DNA of 57,816 nt, taken from assembly GCA_015680685.1 (NCBI GenBank), contig MNCI01003059.1, positions 1 to 57,816 of the forward strand. Direction: 5' to 3'. Numbering within the stretch: position 1 is the stretch's first letter; each line of letters starts with the position of its first letter. Positions 41,101 through 53,607 of this stretch are shown here, piece after piece. The position numbers were made by a program, and so were the translations under genes. The notes beneath the pieces are model-generated. The model worked only from the letters and a program-made list of their open reading frames with translations. It was not told the DNA's origin and did no database searches. Source of the DNA: Gnetum montanum (Eukaryota > Streptophyta > Gnetopsida > Gnetales > Gnetaceae).

Positions 41101-41940
41101 TTGTGATATAGTACACAAGGAATTAGGGCCATGTAGTTCTTTAGTGATGGTTAAGATAGCATGGAATATGTAAAGATTTCTACATTTCTTTCAGCTCCTA
41201 TTTCGAAAGGGAAATAGCCTTGGGACCACCAATAAGACATATTCTCTATACTATCTCTTACTTTAATGTATTATTAATGTATTATGCAACTCATCATTTT
41301 TCATTTTTTACTTTATACAAATAATGTTTTACTCTTTCTTATCATTTTGTGGAGGAAAAAAACAAAAGAGTATGAAAATTTTGTTGAGAATTGATGGGTA
41401 GATTTACTTGAAAAATAAATTGTTATTTTTTCTCTTATTTTATTCGTTATTTTAAGTGGGAATTGTCTTCTCATTATCCCCTAACATGGATCATTGTTTT
41501 TGTGTAAAAATCAAGGCCATATGATGATGTAACACTTTGAAAAAATAGGTAATAAAGAAGCTATATCAATCTTATTCTTCTTTATTTACTCTTTTCTACT
41601 TCTACTCTATTGCCATATATCTTATCATCATCACCATATTATCGTTATTCTATTCACTCTATTTCCAATGAAGCTTTGTAGTCATCTCTCAAACATTTGT
41701 AGAAGGTTGTTAATCATCATAATTCATCTATTATAAAAATACATTACTCTCATATCAAGTTTGATTAAATTCTATAATGAAACAAAATTTGAAGAGTCAC
41801 AAAGATTATTAGACCCTAGTGCAATAATTCTCATAATCTCTTATCAAATTTTATAGTTCCAAATTATTGGTCTCATCAAGGAAAATTCATAAATATAAAA
41901 TTCATTAAATTTCATACTAACAATCTCTTAATATTCAAGA
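38167..41940. other. AT-rich intergenic region with repeat relics
   Basis: No supported gene. 38670-38790 is a plus-strand family 1 SINE-like copy (TTTAACCTACTGG, then GGGTTCAATTTAGGTGG). 38840-38900 and 38930-39035 each resemble the block GTGATGTATG...TAAAAAATAACATAAT that sits next to the SINE in the 23-28.6 kb array. The remainder has only short AT-rich open frames. Confidence 0.5.
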
Positions 41941-41950
41941 TTTTTAGATG

Positions 41951-42298
41951 TACCACAACTCATGGTCAAGTTGTGGTATTGTAGAATAACAAACCACGAG
42001 TTCATCACGACTTGTGGCATTACAAGTATTGATTTTTCATTGACCATGACTTGTAGTCAACTCTTGGTTACATTATACTTTAAATAAGGAAAATTTATGA
42101 TGCCTTACACTATGATCATGGTAAGCTTCTGAATTGTAAAATTTATAGATTTTCATAAACCATGGCCAATGGTATCCTCATGGTTCACTTGTGGTATCGT
42201 TAGTTTTATTTATATCTTTATTTCCAAAGACCATGACTTGTGGTTCACTCATGGTCTAAAGATCACAATTCGTGTTATAAAATCATGACTTATGATAA
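41951..42298. repeat. Cluster of short palindromic repeats
   Basis: At least five irregularly spaced copies of a roughly 27-bp imperfect palindrome built from CCATGACTTGTGG and its reverse complement lie at about 41951, 41991, 42042, 42158 and 42230, with a weaker one near 42268. The first reads CCACAACT, eight bases, AGTTGTGG. Confidence 0.7.
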
Positions 42299-42479
42299 AT
42301 AAATTTTCATCAAAACTCATTAAGTTTGATTAGATTTCTATTGTTGAAGATAAGAACAAATGTTATCATTGCATTTTAGTGGTACTTGAGACTAATTGAT
42401 TTAAAATCCACTCATCATGAATGCTAAAGACATCCCAAAACGTTTCATGATATTCAATGGATCATAACACTTCAATTTA

Positions 42480-43300
42480 TGAACCAAACTCATGCAATGG
42501 CTCCTAAAATGTAATGACTACTAGGAGAATGTCAAAATCAATATTAAATTCATTAATTATTTTGAAAACATGACTAGGAATCAAATTAGAGAATATGAAA
42601 ATAAAGAAATGAAGAACAATCTAGTTGCAACAATGATTCTTGCAAGTGTTTCGGATGTCATATTATAAAGACTTATTCTTCATTAGACATTCAAAGAAAT
42701 GGGTTTCATTCTCCAACTAGAGTCCAAATGAAATCTAGAAAATAGATAACCAAAGAACTAATGTACAAATAAGAGTTTGACTTCATACAAATCAAACCAA
42801 ATAAAGACATGGAAGAATTCTTCACAAGAATGTATGTGACTCTGAAAAAATAGATGAATTTATTTGTAATTACACATTAAGCCAAAAGGTCCAAAAATTC
42901 ATCCAAGCTCTATCTACAGTGTAAGTGAATTAGTAGCCCAAATCTAAACACTACAATCTATAAAGGTAAAGAAAAAGATCTCATTTGAAAATCATGCCTA
43001 TGTATCCAATCAGACACAAAGAGAAGGAAGATTCTGAGGAAGAGGTAGATTTAATCAATTTAATTCTAGAAATCAAGTCCAACAAACAAGTAAAGACAAC
43101 CCTGAAAGTCAAAACAACAATGAAAAATTCTAGATTCACTAGAAGAAGAGGGCATCCAAGAGCAAGATGGAATAATAATCAAAAACTCGATTCCAACAAT
43201 TCTTCCATTTCTTTTTGTATATTATGGAAGGAAAAAGAACATCTCATTGATACATATAAGGCAAGCATTGGATTTGAATCTCTATAGCTCTGAAACAAAA
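42480..43300 (+). pseudogene. Copia-type gag relic
   Basis: Broken plus-strand frames contain NQIREYENKEMKNNLVATM in one part and, near 43010-43110, a frame reading GRGRFNQFNSRNQVQQTSKD, typical of the basic Arg/Gly/Asn-rich linker before a zinc knuckle. A decayed CxxC...H region follows at about 43210-43265 (HLIDTYK). The order is that of a Ty1/Copia Gag with UBN2-type domain and zinc knuckle. Many stops are present and no pol follows. Confidence 0.5.
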
Positions 43301-43846
43301 CCAAGAAGAATAATTCATCTCAACTAAGCAAGAATTACACCAAGGTAATTTTACTACCTTAACTTCTATTATGAAAATAAAAGAAGATTCTTGGATAATA
43401 AACGTCAATTATTCAAACCATGTGAAATCCTTTAAATCAAGTATTTTTAATTACAAATCAAATAACAAACTTACAAACCATGATAACTTCCTCAACATAT
43501 AAGGCATAGGAGAATTGTTTAGTTAGATTACATGCATTCATCAAAACCATCAACCACACGTTTTAACAAATTCCAGAGCAAAATCCGTAGACATTGGTAC
43601 ATGGGTTGTAACCTCCAGAGCAAAAAACAGTAGAGATGCAAAAGAAAATGTGAATATATTAAAAACAAAACATGGAGTACAGCCTGTCAATGTAACTTGG
43701 AATTGATTTTACCAAACTTTGACTAGATTTAAGTACTGCAAACCCGGTCCAAAGCTCCATTCTACAAGTTGAATAAAAATCATTGGAATTTCAGTTTCAC
43801 TGCTTCCTCTTAAATACTTCAACGATAGTTTAGTATTAAGATGAAA

Positions 43847-46800
43847 TTATCTCCTCCTCCGGACTGGTGATCTTGATCTTGATCTTGACCTTGATCGCTT
43901 GTTCCTAGCAAAAGGAAAACTCTCAATTAAAAACCCAACACATTTGAACAAGACTCACCTTTATACTGCAACGGATCTTCCATTATTTCTGGTAGTCTTA
44001 CATATTTTTTACATAAATCAGGTGGCAACTTACCTACTGCCAGAAGAATGATAAGGAGAATGCCTGCGGTCAGTATGCCTGAGGTGTGATGTACGAGAAT
44101 GAGAACGAGATCGAGATCTTGAAACACGTCTAAAATAACAAATAATTATGGTCATTCAGTAAGTTAAAACAAGTCAAACAAGAAGTTCAATTTGGGAATA
44201 TATTTGCTAGTATATGTCATTCACCCATTGTATTAATATATTACAATAGATAACATTACAAACTCTATCTACACTTCGCATTTGCCTGCTACTTGAATAT
44301 TAAAAACTCTATCTGGGCTCGGCCAACACCCAGAAATTTATATTGTTCAAACAGCAGAACCTAATATGTTATGAAAGAGAACCTAGAATTACTACAACCC
44401 TTCTGCCTGCCAATACATGCCTAAACAGAAAGTAGACTGCTTGAAAGCAAACTGATCAATTCATGCATGTTAAAAAATAAATTGAAATGCAATAGTAGGA
44501 GCCTTCTTGTAAGCAATATGGAAAAACATATGATATGATTGCAAGAATGTATGTTTTTCAACATTAACATCAAACATATTAACCAAGAATTCGACAATAC
44601 CTGAGAGATGTCAATGTTTCGAAACCAAGAACATCATTATCAACAAAGTTTCAAAAACAATACAATGATTTCACATCCATTTAACATACCTCTTTTTTGA
44701 CCTCGTTGGTGATGGGGATAAACTGCGTCTGCTCGCTCGAGCCCTCCTGACACGTTGGAAGTTGCAGATATAGTTAAAAATCTTAGCAACATAAAATTTA
44801 TGTATTTTACATGCTACTTCTAAGATGCAGAAGTTCAAATAAAAATTTAAATTTACAAATAGTTTAATTTAAACCATCTCTACCTCTTCGCATTTTCAAC
44901 TGCCTCTGTACTTGAACTACTTTTATTAGTATCAAGAGAATCAACTTTCCTGCTATTTCGGCCCCTGCCACTAATGGATGGAGAGCGTTTTCTGCCTTTA
45001 TCAGAATTAGATGTGCCTCTCTCTTTTCTCCTCTGCTGCATACTATGTTTTTCAGTTTCATATTTTTTGCCATAGTCAGTATTTCCAGTTGATTTTTTTG
45101 CTCTCTCGTAATCTTTTCTATTTTCCTTCTCTGACATAGAATCTACGCCTCTTCTTCCACCGTGATTTCCTCTATCTGATCTTTTTCTGTCATCTCTGCT
45201 TTTGTCCTTGTCATTTTCTTTTTCCCAATCTTTCTCCATCTCTTTAACATCTCTCTCCTTTTGGTTATCCCAATCCCTTTCTCGTCGCTTATCCTTTTCT
45301 CTTTCTCTTTCTCTACTTTTACCCTTGTCCCTGCTATGGTCAACTGAAACGCTTTGCTTTCCACCAGTATTTTTGCTCTTCCGATCCAAATGATTAGAAT
45401 TTACTATTCTTGAATCACTATTGAGCAGAGTCTGATTTTTGGGTTCCATATCTGTTAGGTGATTTTTACTTTCATGGTCAACATCTAAGTCATTGTTTTC
45501 AAATCCATCTTTAGCTTTGTCTAAATCATTACAAACAACCGAAGCCTGTGATTTAGAAGCATTATCGGAATTGTTGTCCAACCCACTAGTTGCATCGTTA
45601 CTAGTAATTCCTTTCCTGTTACTTGTAGCTAAATCACATTCAACTGCACCTTTTATATCACGGTCAACCATTTTATCGTTTGTTTTGACAGAACTGCTCT
45701 CTTCTAATAGCTCTGCACCATCTAAAATGCCTTCCTGCAACTTAGAAGTGCCAGGTACAACTTCTTTAGTTTCTTCAGTTACGTCATCATCATCATCAGT
45801 GTTATAGTTTCCAAGGCCAAGGAGATCTCCAACTGCAGCACTTGAGGTTGAATTTTCACCATTAACATCAGCATTATTAGATGAATTCTTGACAGATACC
45901 ACAACCTTTCCAGATGTTGTGGCTTTTGAAACAGTTTGGGTTGGAGAGGATGTTTTTGCTGAATTCTGTGTGGTGACAATACTGGCTGTAGAAAGCATCT
46001 TCGCTGTAAATAAAATTGTTCAGATCACATCAGTTTTAAGTAGGTTTCCAAGAGATTAGATTAATGAAATCAATAGTTCATTTCTTTTAAAGTGTAACAC
46101 CTTGCAATGTGGATTCACCTTCATCAAGAACTTCTTGAGCAATTTCATCAAAAAGTTCATTTGTCACCTGCAATAATTTTCAAAATACAGCACATTAATT
46201 TGATTAAGGCTACCCAAAAGAATTCACACCAAATACAAAACATCTAGAGTTTGGCTCTAACCTTCGTCAGCACCTCAGTTAGAACACGTTTAATCTCCTT
46301 ATTGATTGCCGCTTCCCTTTGCTTCTCTGCAAAATCCTATTCCACAATAGGAGATGCAGGAGTACTAATCATTAATAATTACTTTTAACAAAACTATTGG
46401 CAATAAGTATAAAATGATAATCATGAAACACAGTTGCACACGAAGATAAACATAAAATACCATTTATAGCACTGGGGAAACAAGCTTGATTAAAATAATT
46501 ACTTTACAAACCTCATCTTCCTCGTCATCACTTTCCCTTGCAGAATCTGCACTTCTATTATCCATCAGCTCATCTTTTGGTAAAGGCTGATCTTCATTTC
46601 CAATTTCATTCACATGGTATGAATCTTCATGGTTTTGGTCATGAGCTAATGCATTTGGTATGGCAGATGCTTTTTGTTTCTTTAACAATTCTTCCTTTAT
46701 CCAATTGGGTACAGAAGCCTGGATTTTGATACAAGCTTTTGTAAATTGAATCTAAACTAACAAATTATCGCCAAAAATATATATATATATCCAGACGAGC

Positions 46801-49800
46801 CTCTGGTTGCCTCCATAAAATGTCACCTTTTTGGGACGTTCAGGAACACCAAAACCAGGATTAGTCTCACCCATGTATGCCGGAGGAACCATCACTGCAG
46901 GTCCAGATGGTACACCAGGGTTTCCAGGTCCAACAGCAAATGGTGCAGCAACAGAAGGCATGCCAGGACGAAATGCTGAGGAGACCACAGGTCCAGGTAG
47001 TCTCCCAGGAAACTGAGTTGGATGGGATGCATGAGGTGCTGAGATATATGGATGTTCAAACTGATAGATCATGTCAAAAACAATAAAATATAAATAGTTC
47101 TGAAATATTTATTTTCAAATGAAAATTTCAAATATAAAGCTAACTATACCTGGTTGGTGGGTGGGACTACAGAAGAATTAGCTGGAAAAGATGAGCTACG
47201 ACCACTTAACGGTGGCCAAGTAGAGCTTGTGTTCATCTTTTCATTATAGTCTGAAACAGGAGCTACTTGTGGATCTGAAAAAGGGTATGATTGTGGAACG
47301 GTTGCTTGTTGATCAGAATATGCATATTGAGAATCTGGAATGCCAGTTTGCTGATCAGAGAAAGATTGGTGGGTCTGCGTTGCTGTCTGCAGTTGGGCTT
47401 GAGCACTCTGCAAGGGATATTGTCCTTTTGATACATGGTTATCTTGTCCCATTGTCATTGAAAATGAGAAACGTTGATCTTCAACTCCTACGGGAAAAAT
47501 CATTTGAGATCAGAAACACTATAAATGCTTAGGGAACATTATGCATTCACCAATTAGGAAACTTTAAAATGTGATCTTAAAAAGTGACTCTTTTGTATAG
47601 ACATATAACGTAAGATTCTGTGCCAATAAAATATTTGAAATTCATTAAAGGCTTCTTTTGGTATCCACCTGAATTAGAAGAATAACTTGCAGAAGCTTCC
47701 TGAGGGTAAGAAGAGGGCACAGTGGAAACAGGATTTTGTGAAGAATATGTTGTAGAATTCAAACTGTTTTCTGGAATTCCATCTTTTAAGTTATACAACA
47801 CATAACCATTTGCTGTGTTCGATGATGGCATTGTAGAGGAAAAATTATCAGTAGGATCCTCAAACTGAGTAGCACGTATATTTGGAGGTTGAGGAATTGT
47901 GTGTGGTCCAGAATGCTGAACCTCAGGATAACGAGGCTGTACTGGTTGAGAAAAATCACCACTGTAAATGTTATGTTGATCGACTGGTTTATTGACAGTT
48001 GTGTATTCTAGAGGAGTCTGCTGGGCTTCCATTGCTGCCTTAGCCGCTGCCCATTCTCTCGCTTTAGCTGCCCAATCTTGTTCTGCTGCAGAGCTCTTAC
48101 CTGTAAAAATTAAAGAAATGAACCAAGGTCCTAAAGATAGGTTGCAAGTTAATTAGAATGCCATTTTTTCATCACATGATTATTTCATCTTTATATAACC
48201 AAAATGCAATTCCATACTTTCTATTACTAAAACTAAATGTGATTTACTACCTTCGTACTCTCGATTCTGATTACTCCAATGTGGGTTTGACCAAACCTGT
48301 CGAGAAGTTAACAAATCCAAACAATCCAATCTATTACACTAACAGGTCTTGCAAATAAACTGAATTAAAAAGAAGAAAAAACCGCTAAAGACAATTCACT
48401 ATCAGAAAATCTTAAAATTGAACTTATAATGAGACTAAGTCATAGCATTCGTTGCTGGATGGTGTACACAAAAAATTACAGCCATCTCAGATAAATTCCC
48501 CATCAGAAGTTTATCTAAGCCTGGCAACATTAAACACAAATTTGTAAATAAAAGGGTATAGCCTTCGTGTTGGTCTTTAATTCAGTGCTGCATGTAAATA
48601 GATGGTCCGCTGGCAAACTTGAACCTTTCCGCTTTGTTGAGTTCTTTGTGTGTACTTTCTTGCATCTTTTACTATTCAGAGCATTCTCTACATTGTATGG
48701 CATTAAAACAAAAATTCAAAACAACTGTGAAATGCTTTAATTTTTGGAATTTGAATTTGGAATAAGGTTCATATAATCCATATTTCCAACCGATAGCAGG
48801 ACGAAGATTTCCCCACCAATAGTTACAGTCAATTGTGGAATTCATCAGAAAACACGGGTGATATTCTGATTGACCAAACCAAAATATTCCAAAACTTGGT
48901 TAAGCAAATTCTACACATTACTTTCAAGCCTTTTTATAAATTTCAAAATATTTCATTTTCAGGAACATCAGAAAAATTACAATAATATAGGTATCTTAGA
49001 TTCTAAATAGACAATAGCTAAAACCCTTCCAAATTGTATTTTAAAAAAATACCTCAATTCATGCTTTCTTTAAACTGCATAAAAGAGAAACTGTCTCAAC
49101 CAATTGTATATTAAACATTCTAAGTAATTAACAAAATTGAATAAGTGCTATGAAATAGCAAAATTATCCTAACAGTTCAAAATAAAAATAAAAAGATTAG
49201 TGCAGAAAGAAAAGGTTCAGGAATATGCATTTTGTCGATAAGTTGCTACGTAGGCAGAAGAAGCTAGACAATCCTCTTCTATTTTTTTCTTAATCATCTA
49301 TAGCTTAAAAAAACATAATTATTTGTTTCTAAAGTATGTTCATTTTGCGAAAACATTTCTTGAATAAGTAACAAATTCGGAAAACAATTAACATTTCTTG
49401 AATAATATTGTTTTTTTATTTAAAAATAGCATGCTACATTAAGAAGCTAAAGGAGTTATTTCTACAACTTGTGCTTGTGATCCTTTGGGAGACAGTTCGT
49501 TAACTTCTGAAGTCGAACTTTACGCCCCAAAAACAACACTAAACCCTAATACAGGACACAATCTTCGGCTACAGCCCCCAAAAATGAATAGGAAAAACTA
49601 TTCGTGACATGAAAACTCCACCCTAAAATATAGATTCAAATTTCGGCATTAGGAAGATTGTCCTGTGACGAAGAACAATCAGGCATAGACCCTAATTTGC
49701 AAGTAGTCCTGGTTAAAAAACACCGAAAAACGCTGTGTGGAGGTTGTCACCTGATCTGGTTGAGCATACATTTGAGTAACCTGAGATTGATGAGGAGGAG

Positions 49801-50080
49801 GAGGGAGAGGAGGAAGAGGAGGCCGTTGCGGCTGAAAATGAGATGAATACGGAAGATTAGTTTGAGGCTGAGGCTGAGGCTGATGCTGCATCTGAGGCTG
49901 TGCATATCCATACTGCTCCATATGATGAGGCGGTGGAATCCACTGCTGCTGCTGCTGCTGCTGCTGATGCTGTTGCTGCAGTCCTTGAAACTGAAATTGG
50001 CCTGGCGAGTACCACGATCCAGGATGCTGTTGCGGCCAAGTCGGCCTAGGATTTTGCTGTTGCTGCATACCATTATCCAT
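43847..50080 (-). CDS. RS-domain nuclear protein, likely in mRNA processing
   Basis: Twelve exons with GT-AG introns join in frame to 1019 residues: 50080-49751, 48296-48251, 48100-47669, 47487-47150, 47060-46827, 46718-46512, 46336-46262, 46167-46101, 46003-44884, 44746-44690, 44129-44034, 43904-43847. Residues 1-110 are Gln/Pro-rich with a poly-Gln run coded by CAG repeats. Residues 126-150 hold the WAAKAREWAAAKAAMEAQQ block. Exons 4-5 are Ser/Gln/Pro-rich. Exon 6 has SVPNWIKEELLKKQKA and an acidic end. Exons 7-8 form a charged helix (NKEIKRVLTEVLTKVTNEL). Exon 9 has a Lys/Arg/Glu/Asp-rich stretch (REREREKDKRRERDWDNQK). The C-terminus is an RS domain (RVSRSRSRSHSR; RSRSRSRSRSPVRRRR). RS domains bind splicing factors and are phosphorylated in nuclear speckles. 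No RRM is visible, so it is SR-related, not a classical SR protein. An in-frame upstream ATG at 50125 would add 15 residues. Confidence 0.88.
49942..49966 (-). repeat. CAG microsatellite coding for poly-Gln
   Basis: Seven or more CAG codons in exon 1 of the RS-domain gene, within a larger Gln/His-rich stretch. Confidence 0.9.
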
Positions 50081-50372
50081 CTTCTTCAGTCGACTTCTTC
50101 TTCTTAGTCGTCTCCCCAAAAACACAGGTGTTGTTGGAGAATTTTAGGCCGAACCCTTGTTGCCAGCCAAAAAAATACAGATGAGTTCGTCTTCCTCTCA
50201 CATGGGAAAGTATTTTCAAGGATTGCTGGCGTTTTAGGTCGGTGTGTTTTGGTTTTTGGGTCTGATATTCACGGTTTGGTTTGGATCGCAAAAAAAGAAT
50301 TTGGGCTTCTGAAACCACACGGTTCTGAGTGAGATAATCAGAAAAAAACATACGGGAATCGGATGGGGCCAT
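50073..50372 (-). other. Possible upstream ORF of the RS-domain gene
   Basis: A 99-codon frame (MAPSDSRMFF...) lies in the presumed 5' leader. Its stop (50075-50073) overlaps the start of the main frame (ATG at 50080-50078) by a few bases in another frame. If it lies on the transcript, it would be expected to reduce or condition translation of the main protein. It has no recognisable domain and could be chance. Confidence 0.3.
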
Positions 50373-50526
50373 GTTAGATCAATTTTTGGGACTGAACGAA
50401 AGCCCTACGCAGTATTGTTAAGAGAATGTTTTGCTTATTTTTAAAGCTAGAGTCATCCTTACAAGATGTTTATCCCGTTGGTTGGTTTTGTGTGGATCCT
50501 ATGGGTGCATTTGTTTATTTAATTAT

Positions 50527-50778
50527 TTAATTAATTATGAGGTGTTAGCTTAGTGGTAAAAAGGTTGTTAAAACCCAAAATAATTGAAATATAGGTACAC
50601 CTCAAGATTTATAGAAGTTTATACCTCAATGTTACCTGTTAACATCTCATTATGTTTATTTAATTATGAGGTGTTAGCTTAGCGGTAAAGGGGTTGTTAA
50701 AACCCAAAATAATTGAAATATAGGTACACCTTAAGATTTATAGAAGTTTATACCTCAATGTTACCTGCTAACACCTCA
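50527..50778 (+). repeat. Duplicated 120-130-bp unit with inverted ends
   Basis: Two near-identical units (about 50536-50643 and 50666-50778) each start with GAGGTGTTAGCTTAG and end with the inverse (GTTAACATCTC or GCTAACACCTC). They share CCCAAAATAATTGAAATATA. The first half also fits an A-box-like SINE head. A further SINE-like copy with AGCTTAGCAATAAGACT and GGGTTCGACTTTGG follows at 50780-50880. Confidence 0.75.
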
Positions 50779-50934
50779 TTATTGTTAGCTTAGCAATAAG
50801 ACTCTTCATTTAGAAGCTCTAAGTTATGGGTTCGACTTTGGTGAGCAAAATGTTGTAATTTGACTATATGTCTTGGGGGTAAATTTTGTTGAAGCTTAAT
50901 AATATAATAAATTTTGTTGAAGCTTAATAGGTTG

Positions 50935-52652
50935 CTAGCTACTATGGCAATGAAAGTTATTAGATCATGTGTCCCAAGTGTTGTATTTATAGGGTTGCAC
51001 ACATCCCAAGATATCATATCAACAATGACGTAGCATGTGCTATGATATCATATTAATGACACTGTTGATATGATATTGTCATGCATCAAAATTTGACTTT
51101 ATCATACCCTCATGATTGATTGGAAACTCATCCTCAAGTTAAAACAAATAAGGATAGAGTCCCTTACAAAATTAGGAGGTAGATCTGACTATATATGACT
51201 AACAAACTATTTACATGACTCTGAATGGTGCAGTGGTGTTTATATAAAATTTTGACATGGTTGTTTGACAAAACAAAATAAAAACAAGACAAAAACTTGA
51301 AGAAGCTCGATGCAACCTAAGTGCCTAGCAGTGGTGGCTCTTCCATTGGTTGCTTTCCTTTTCAAGATTTTGGCATGTAAAGTTCATGGGAAAGGAATCT
51401 TAGGCAACGAAAGTTCAGTAGATGGATAGGAGATGGGTTATGAAATTCTTTTAGTGTATGAACGAATGTATTCAATTGCTAAGCGAAGTATTTATTGATG
51501 TTTATTATTCTTAAAGGCACAAGATGATGTGGAATTACTTGCCAAGTACAAAATACAAAAGTTACACAAGTGGGTCCTCCCTAAAGCAGGCTCCAACCCT
51601 TAGTGCCCTGATATAACCATGCCTCAAAGTGTCCCTAGGCACTCAAAAAGTTGAATGTAATGCATACTTGTCTAGCAAGACACACATGTTAGGATCACCA
51701 AGTTGGGAAAATTACACTATATTACACAAAAGCACAAGTAATAATTAATTATACAGTGAGATGAAATGGACTCAGGAGGGATTGCAGAAATCAAGATGTG
51801 CTGTGTCTTACCATAGGCATAATGAATCCTTGTGTGTTATTAGTGGTTAAAGTAATCATTAACTTTTTCTATCCAAGATTTAAACCAAGTCCAAACCACT
51901 ATCCAGTGACATTGCATTGTTTCACCTCTTAGATTCACAACCATAAGACTATTACTATTGCAAGGAGTATCATCACTTAGCGTTTTGTTCAAGGGAGAAG
52001 TTTATTTATTACACTTATTATTATTATTATTTTGAAATTCCTTAGAAGTCACCTACCTTCAGGCATGGGTAACATGTCTTTCCAGTGGGACCCCCAGAAA
52101 TTTATTCTATGCATGTATTTTATTTTTGATAGTGTTGACCTTACCAGAGGACTACCTTCAGGCATGGGTAACATGTCTTTCTAGTGACATGGTAAGGTAG
52201 CACTTATTGTACTCTTGCTCCCATTTTTTTTGTTAGATCTACAAGGATATTATTACAACCTTAGCAACATGATAAAACACATAGTAGTGATCCAAGAGAT
52301 TCCACAAATCCCATTAATGTCACACCCTTCACATTCCACTTGGTTCTTCACTTTTCTATCTAGGCATAATGAAGTTTATTCTTAATTTTATTAGGAAAAG
52401 AATATCATTATGGCCATGGTAAGAACCTCTTATGATTGAGCGATGGATGGATGTTTTGGTCTCACTATATAGATAACTAAGCTCTTATGATTAATAACAT
52501 AAAGAAATCTTCACCTTATTATACTACATCTTGCATTATTCTTGGTGTGTTTTATTAGCAATAAAAAATATGTATAAAGAAAATGAAAACAATGTATGAA
52601 AAATTATAAAAGGTAGTAAGCATGGAAAAAGATAAAAAGAATGAAAAATATT
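50935..52652 (-). mobile_element. Internally deleted LTR element D
   Basis: The 3' LTR fragment (about 50935-51104) begins TGATAAAGTC on the minus strand and has a TATA box (CCCTATAAATACAAC near 50985). The adjoining purine tract and following sequence match element B near 29778-29830. The last ORF2 codons remain near 51320-51365. The rest matches B from about 33600 to 34740 (for example TTACACAAGTGGGTCCTCCC at 51563 and 33667). ORF2 and the internal promoter have been deleted. The gag end would lie beyond 52652, where element C has been inserted. Confidence 0.75.
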
Positions 52653-53484
52653 TGATGAGTCATGAATTGGTCAGCCTCAATATCGGGTCCCAAGAAACAA
52701 TGTCAGATATCTAATATCGTCTCTTCCGTGCTAGCCTATAAATACAACACTTGGATGCACAGTTGAGATATAGTTTTCATTTTCAGTTTTTAATAGTCTT
52801 TCTTAGATTTCTACATTCAAGTTCTGTTATTCCCAGTGCATGCCCGCAATGTGATGTTTGTAATCATATGGCACCTTTATTTGAGTGTGATGTACTTGGA
52901 CACATTACATGACTGGAAATAAAGATCGAGATTACTCCCATCATTGCAACATTCACTTAGATTTATCATTGCTTTAATTATTTACTATTTTCTTTAGTTA
53001 ATGTTTCTATTTATTGCTATTTATTATTCATGTCATTAAGTGTAATGAGTACAACTTAATCATGAGCACTTAAGTGTAAGTACTTGGTAATCCAGCAATG
53101 TATCATTTGGCACACCCAATGATGTACACTTGGCAATCCTGGCAGTAGTTATATGAAGTCCAATGCATGTACAAACAATTGAGGATGGATACTCATCGCA
53201 AATAGTTTAGTTTAGGTTTTACTTTCCATTGTTCATTAGCTTAATTAATTTATCTCTTTATCGTCATTAGGAGCAACATAGAATTAGATAACATCATATG
53301 CCTTACTTTGGACTAAATCATATGTTAGAAAGCTACCACTAGTCCAAGTGGGAAGACAACAAACTACGATCAAAGCATAATGATCTAGACGCCACAACTA
53401 GTCCCATCCACAAAATTCAACTAGATTGTGCGTGAACACTTGTGATTCGTATGGTTGGGCGTAGGGGTACCTCATTGTTCATCA
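52653..53484 (+). repeat. 5' LTR of element C
   Basis: 832 bp from TGATGAGTCATG to GTTCATCA. The U3 has CAATATCGGG, GATATCTAATATCG motifs before a TATA box (GCCTATAAATACAAC near 52733-52747). The LTR end is followed by one base and the primer site. Confidence 0.85.
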
Positions 53485-53485
53485 C

Positions 53486-53503
53486 TGGCGCCATTGTTGA
53501 GGA
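53486..53503 (+). other. tRNA-Asp-type primer binding site, element C
   Basis: TGGCGCCATTGTTGAGGA, matching the plant tRNA-Asp 3' end complement TGGCGCCGTTGCCGGGGA except at four positions by eye. Confidence 0.8.
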
Positions 53504-53607
53504 TGGTGCTAGTTATCTAGATTAGTTATATTATACACAATTGTTGTAAATGTGTTAATGATATATCTTTTAGAAAATATTAAATCACACACCATAAGCC
53601 AACAACA

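Noticed and set aside
45202-45807. Plus-strand Ser/Leu-rich frames
   Set aside because: Antisense shadows of the Lys/Arg/Glu-rich exon 9 of the RS gene.
46831-47086. Collagen-like plus-strand frame (GPDGTPGFPGPT)
   Set aside because: Antisense to Pro/Gly-rich exon 5 of the RS gene.
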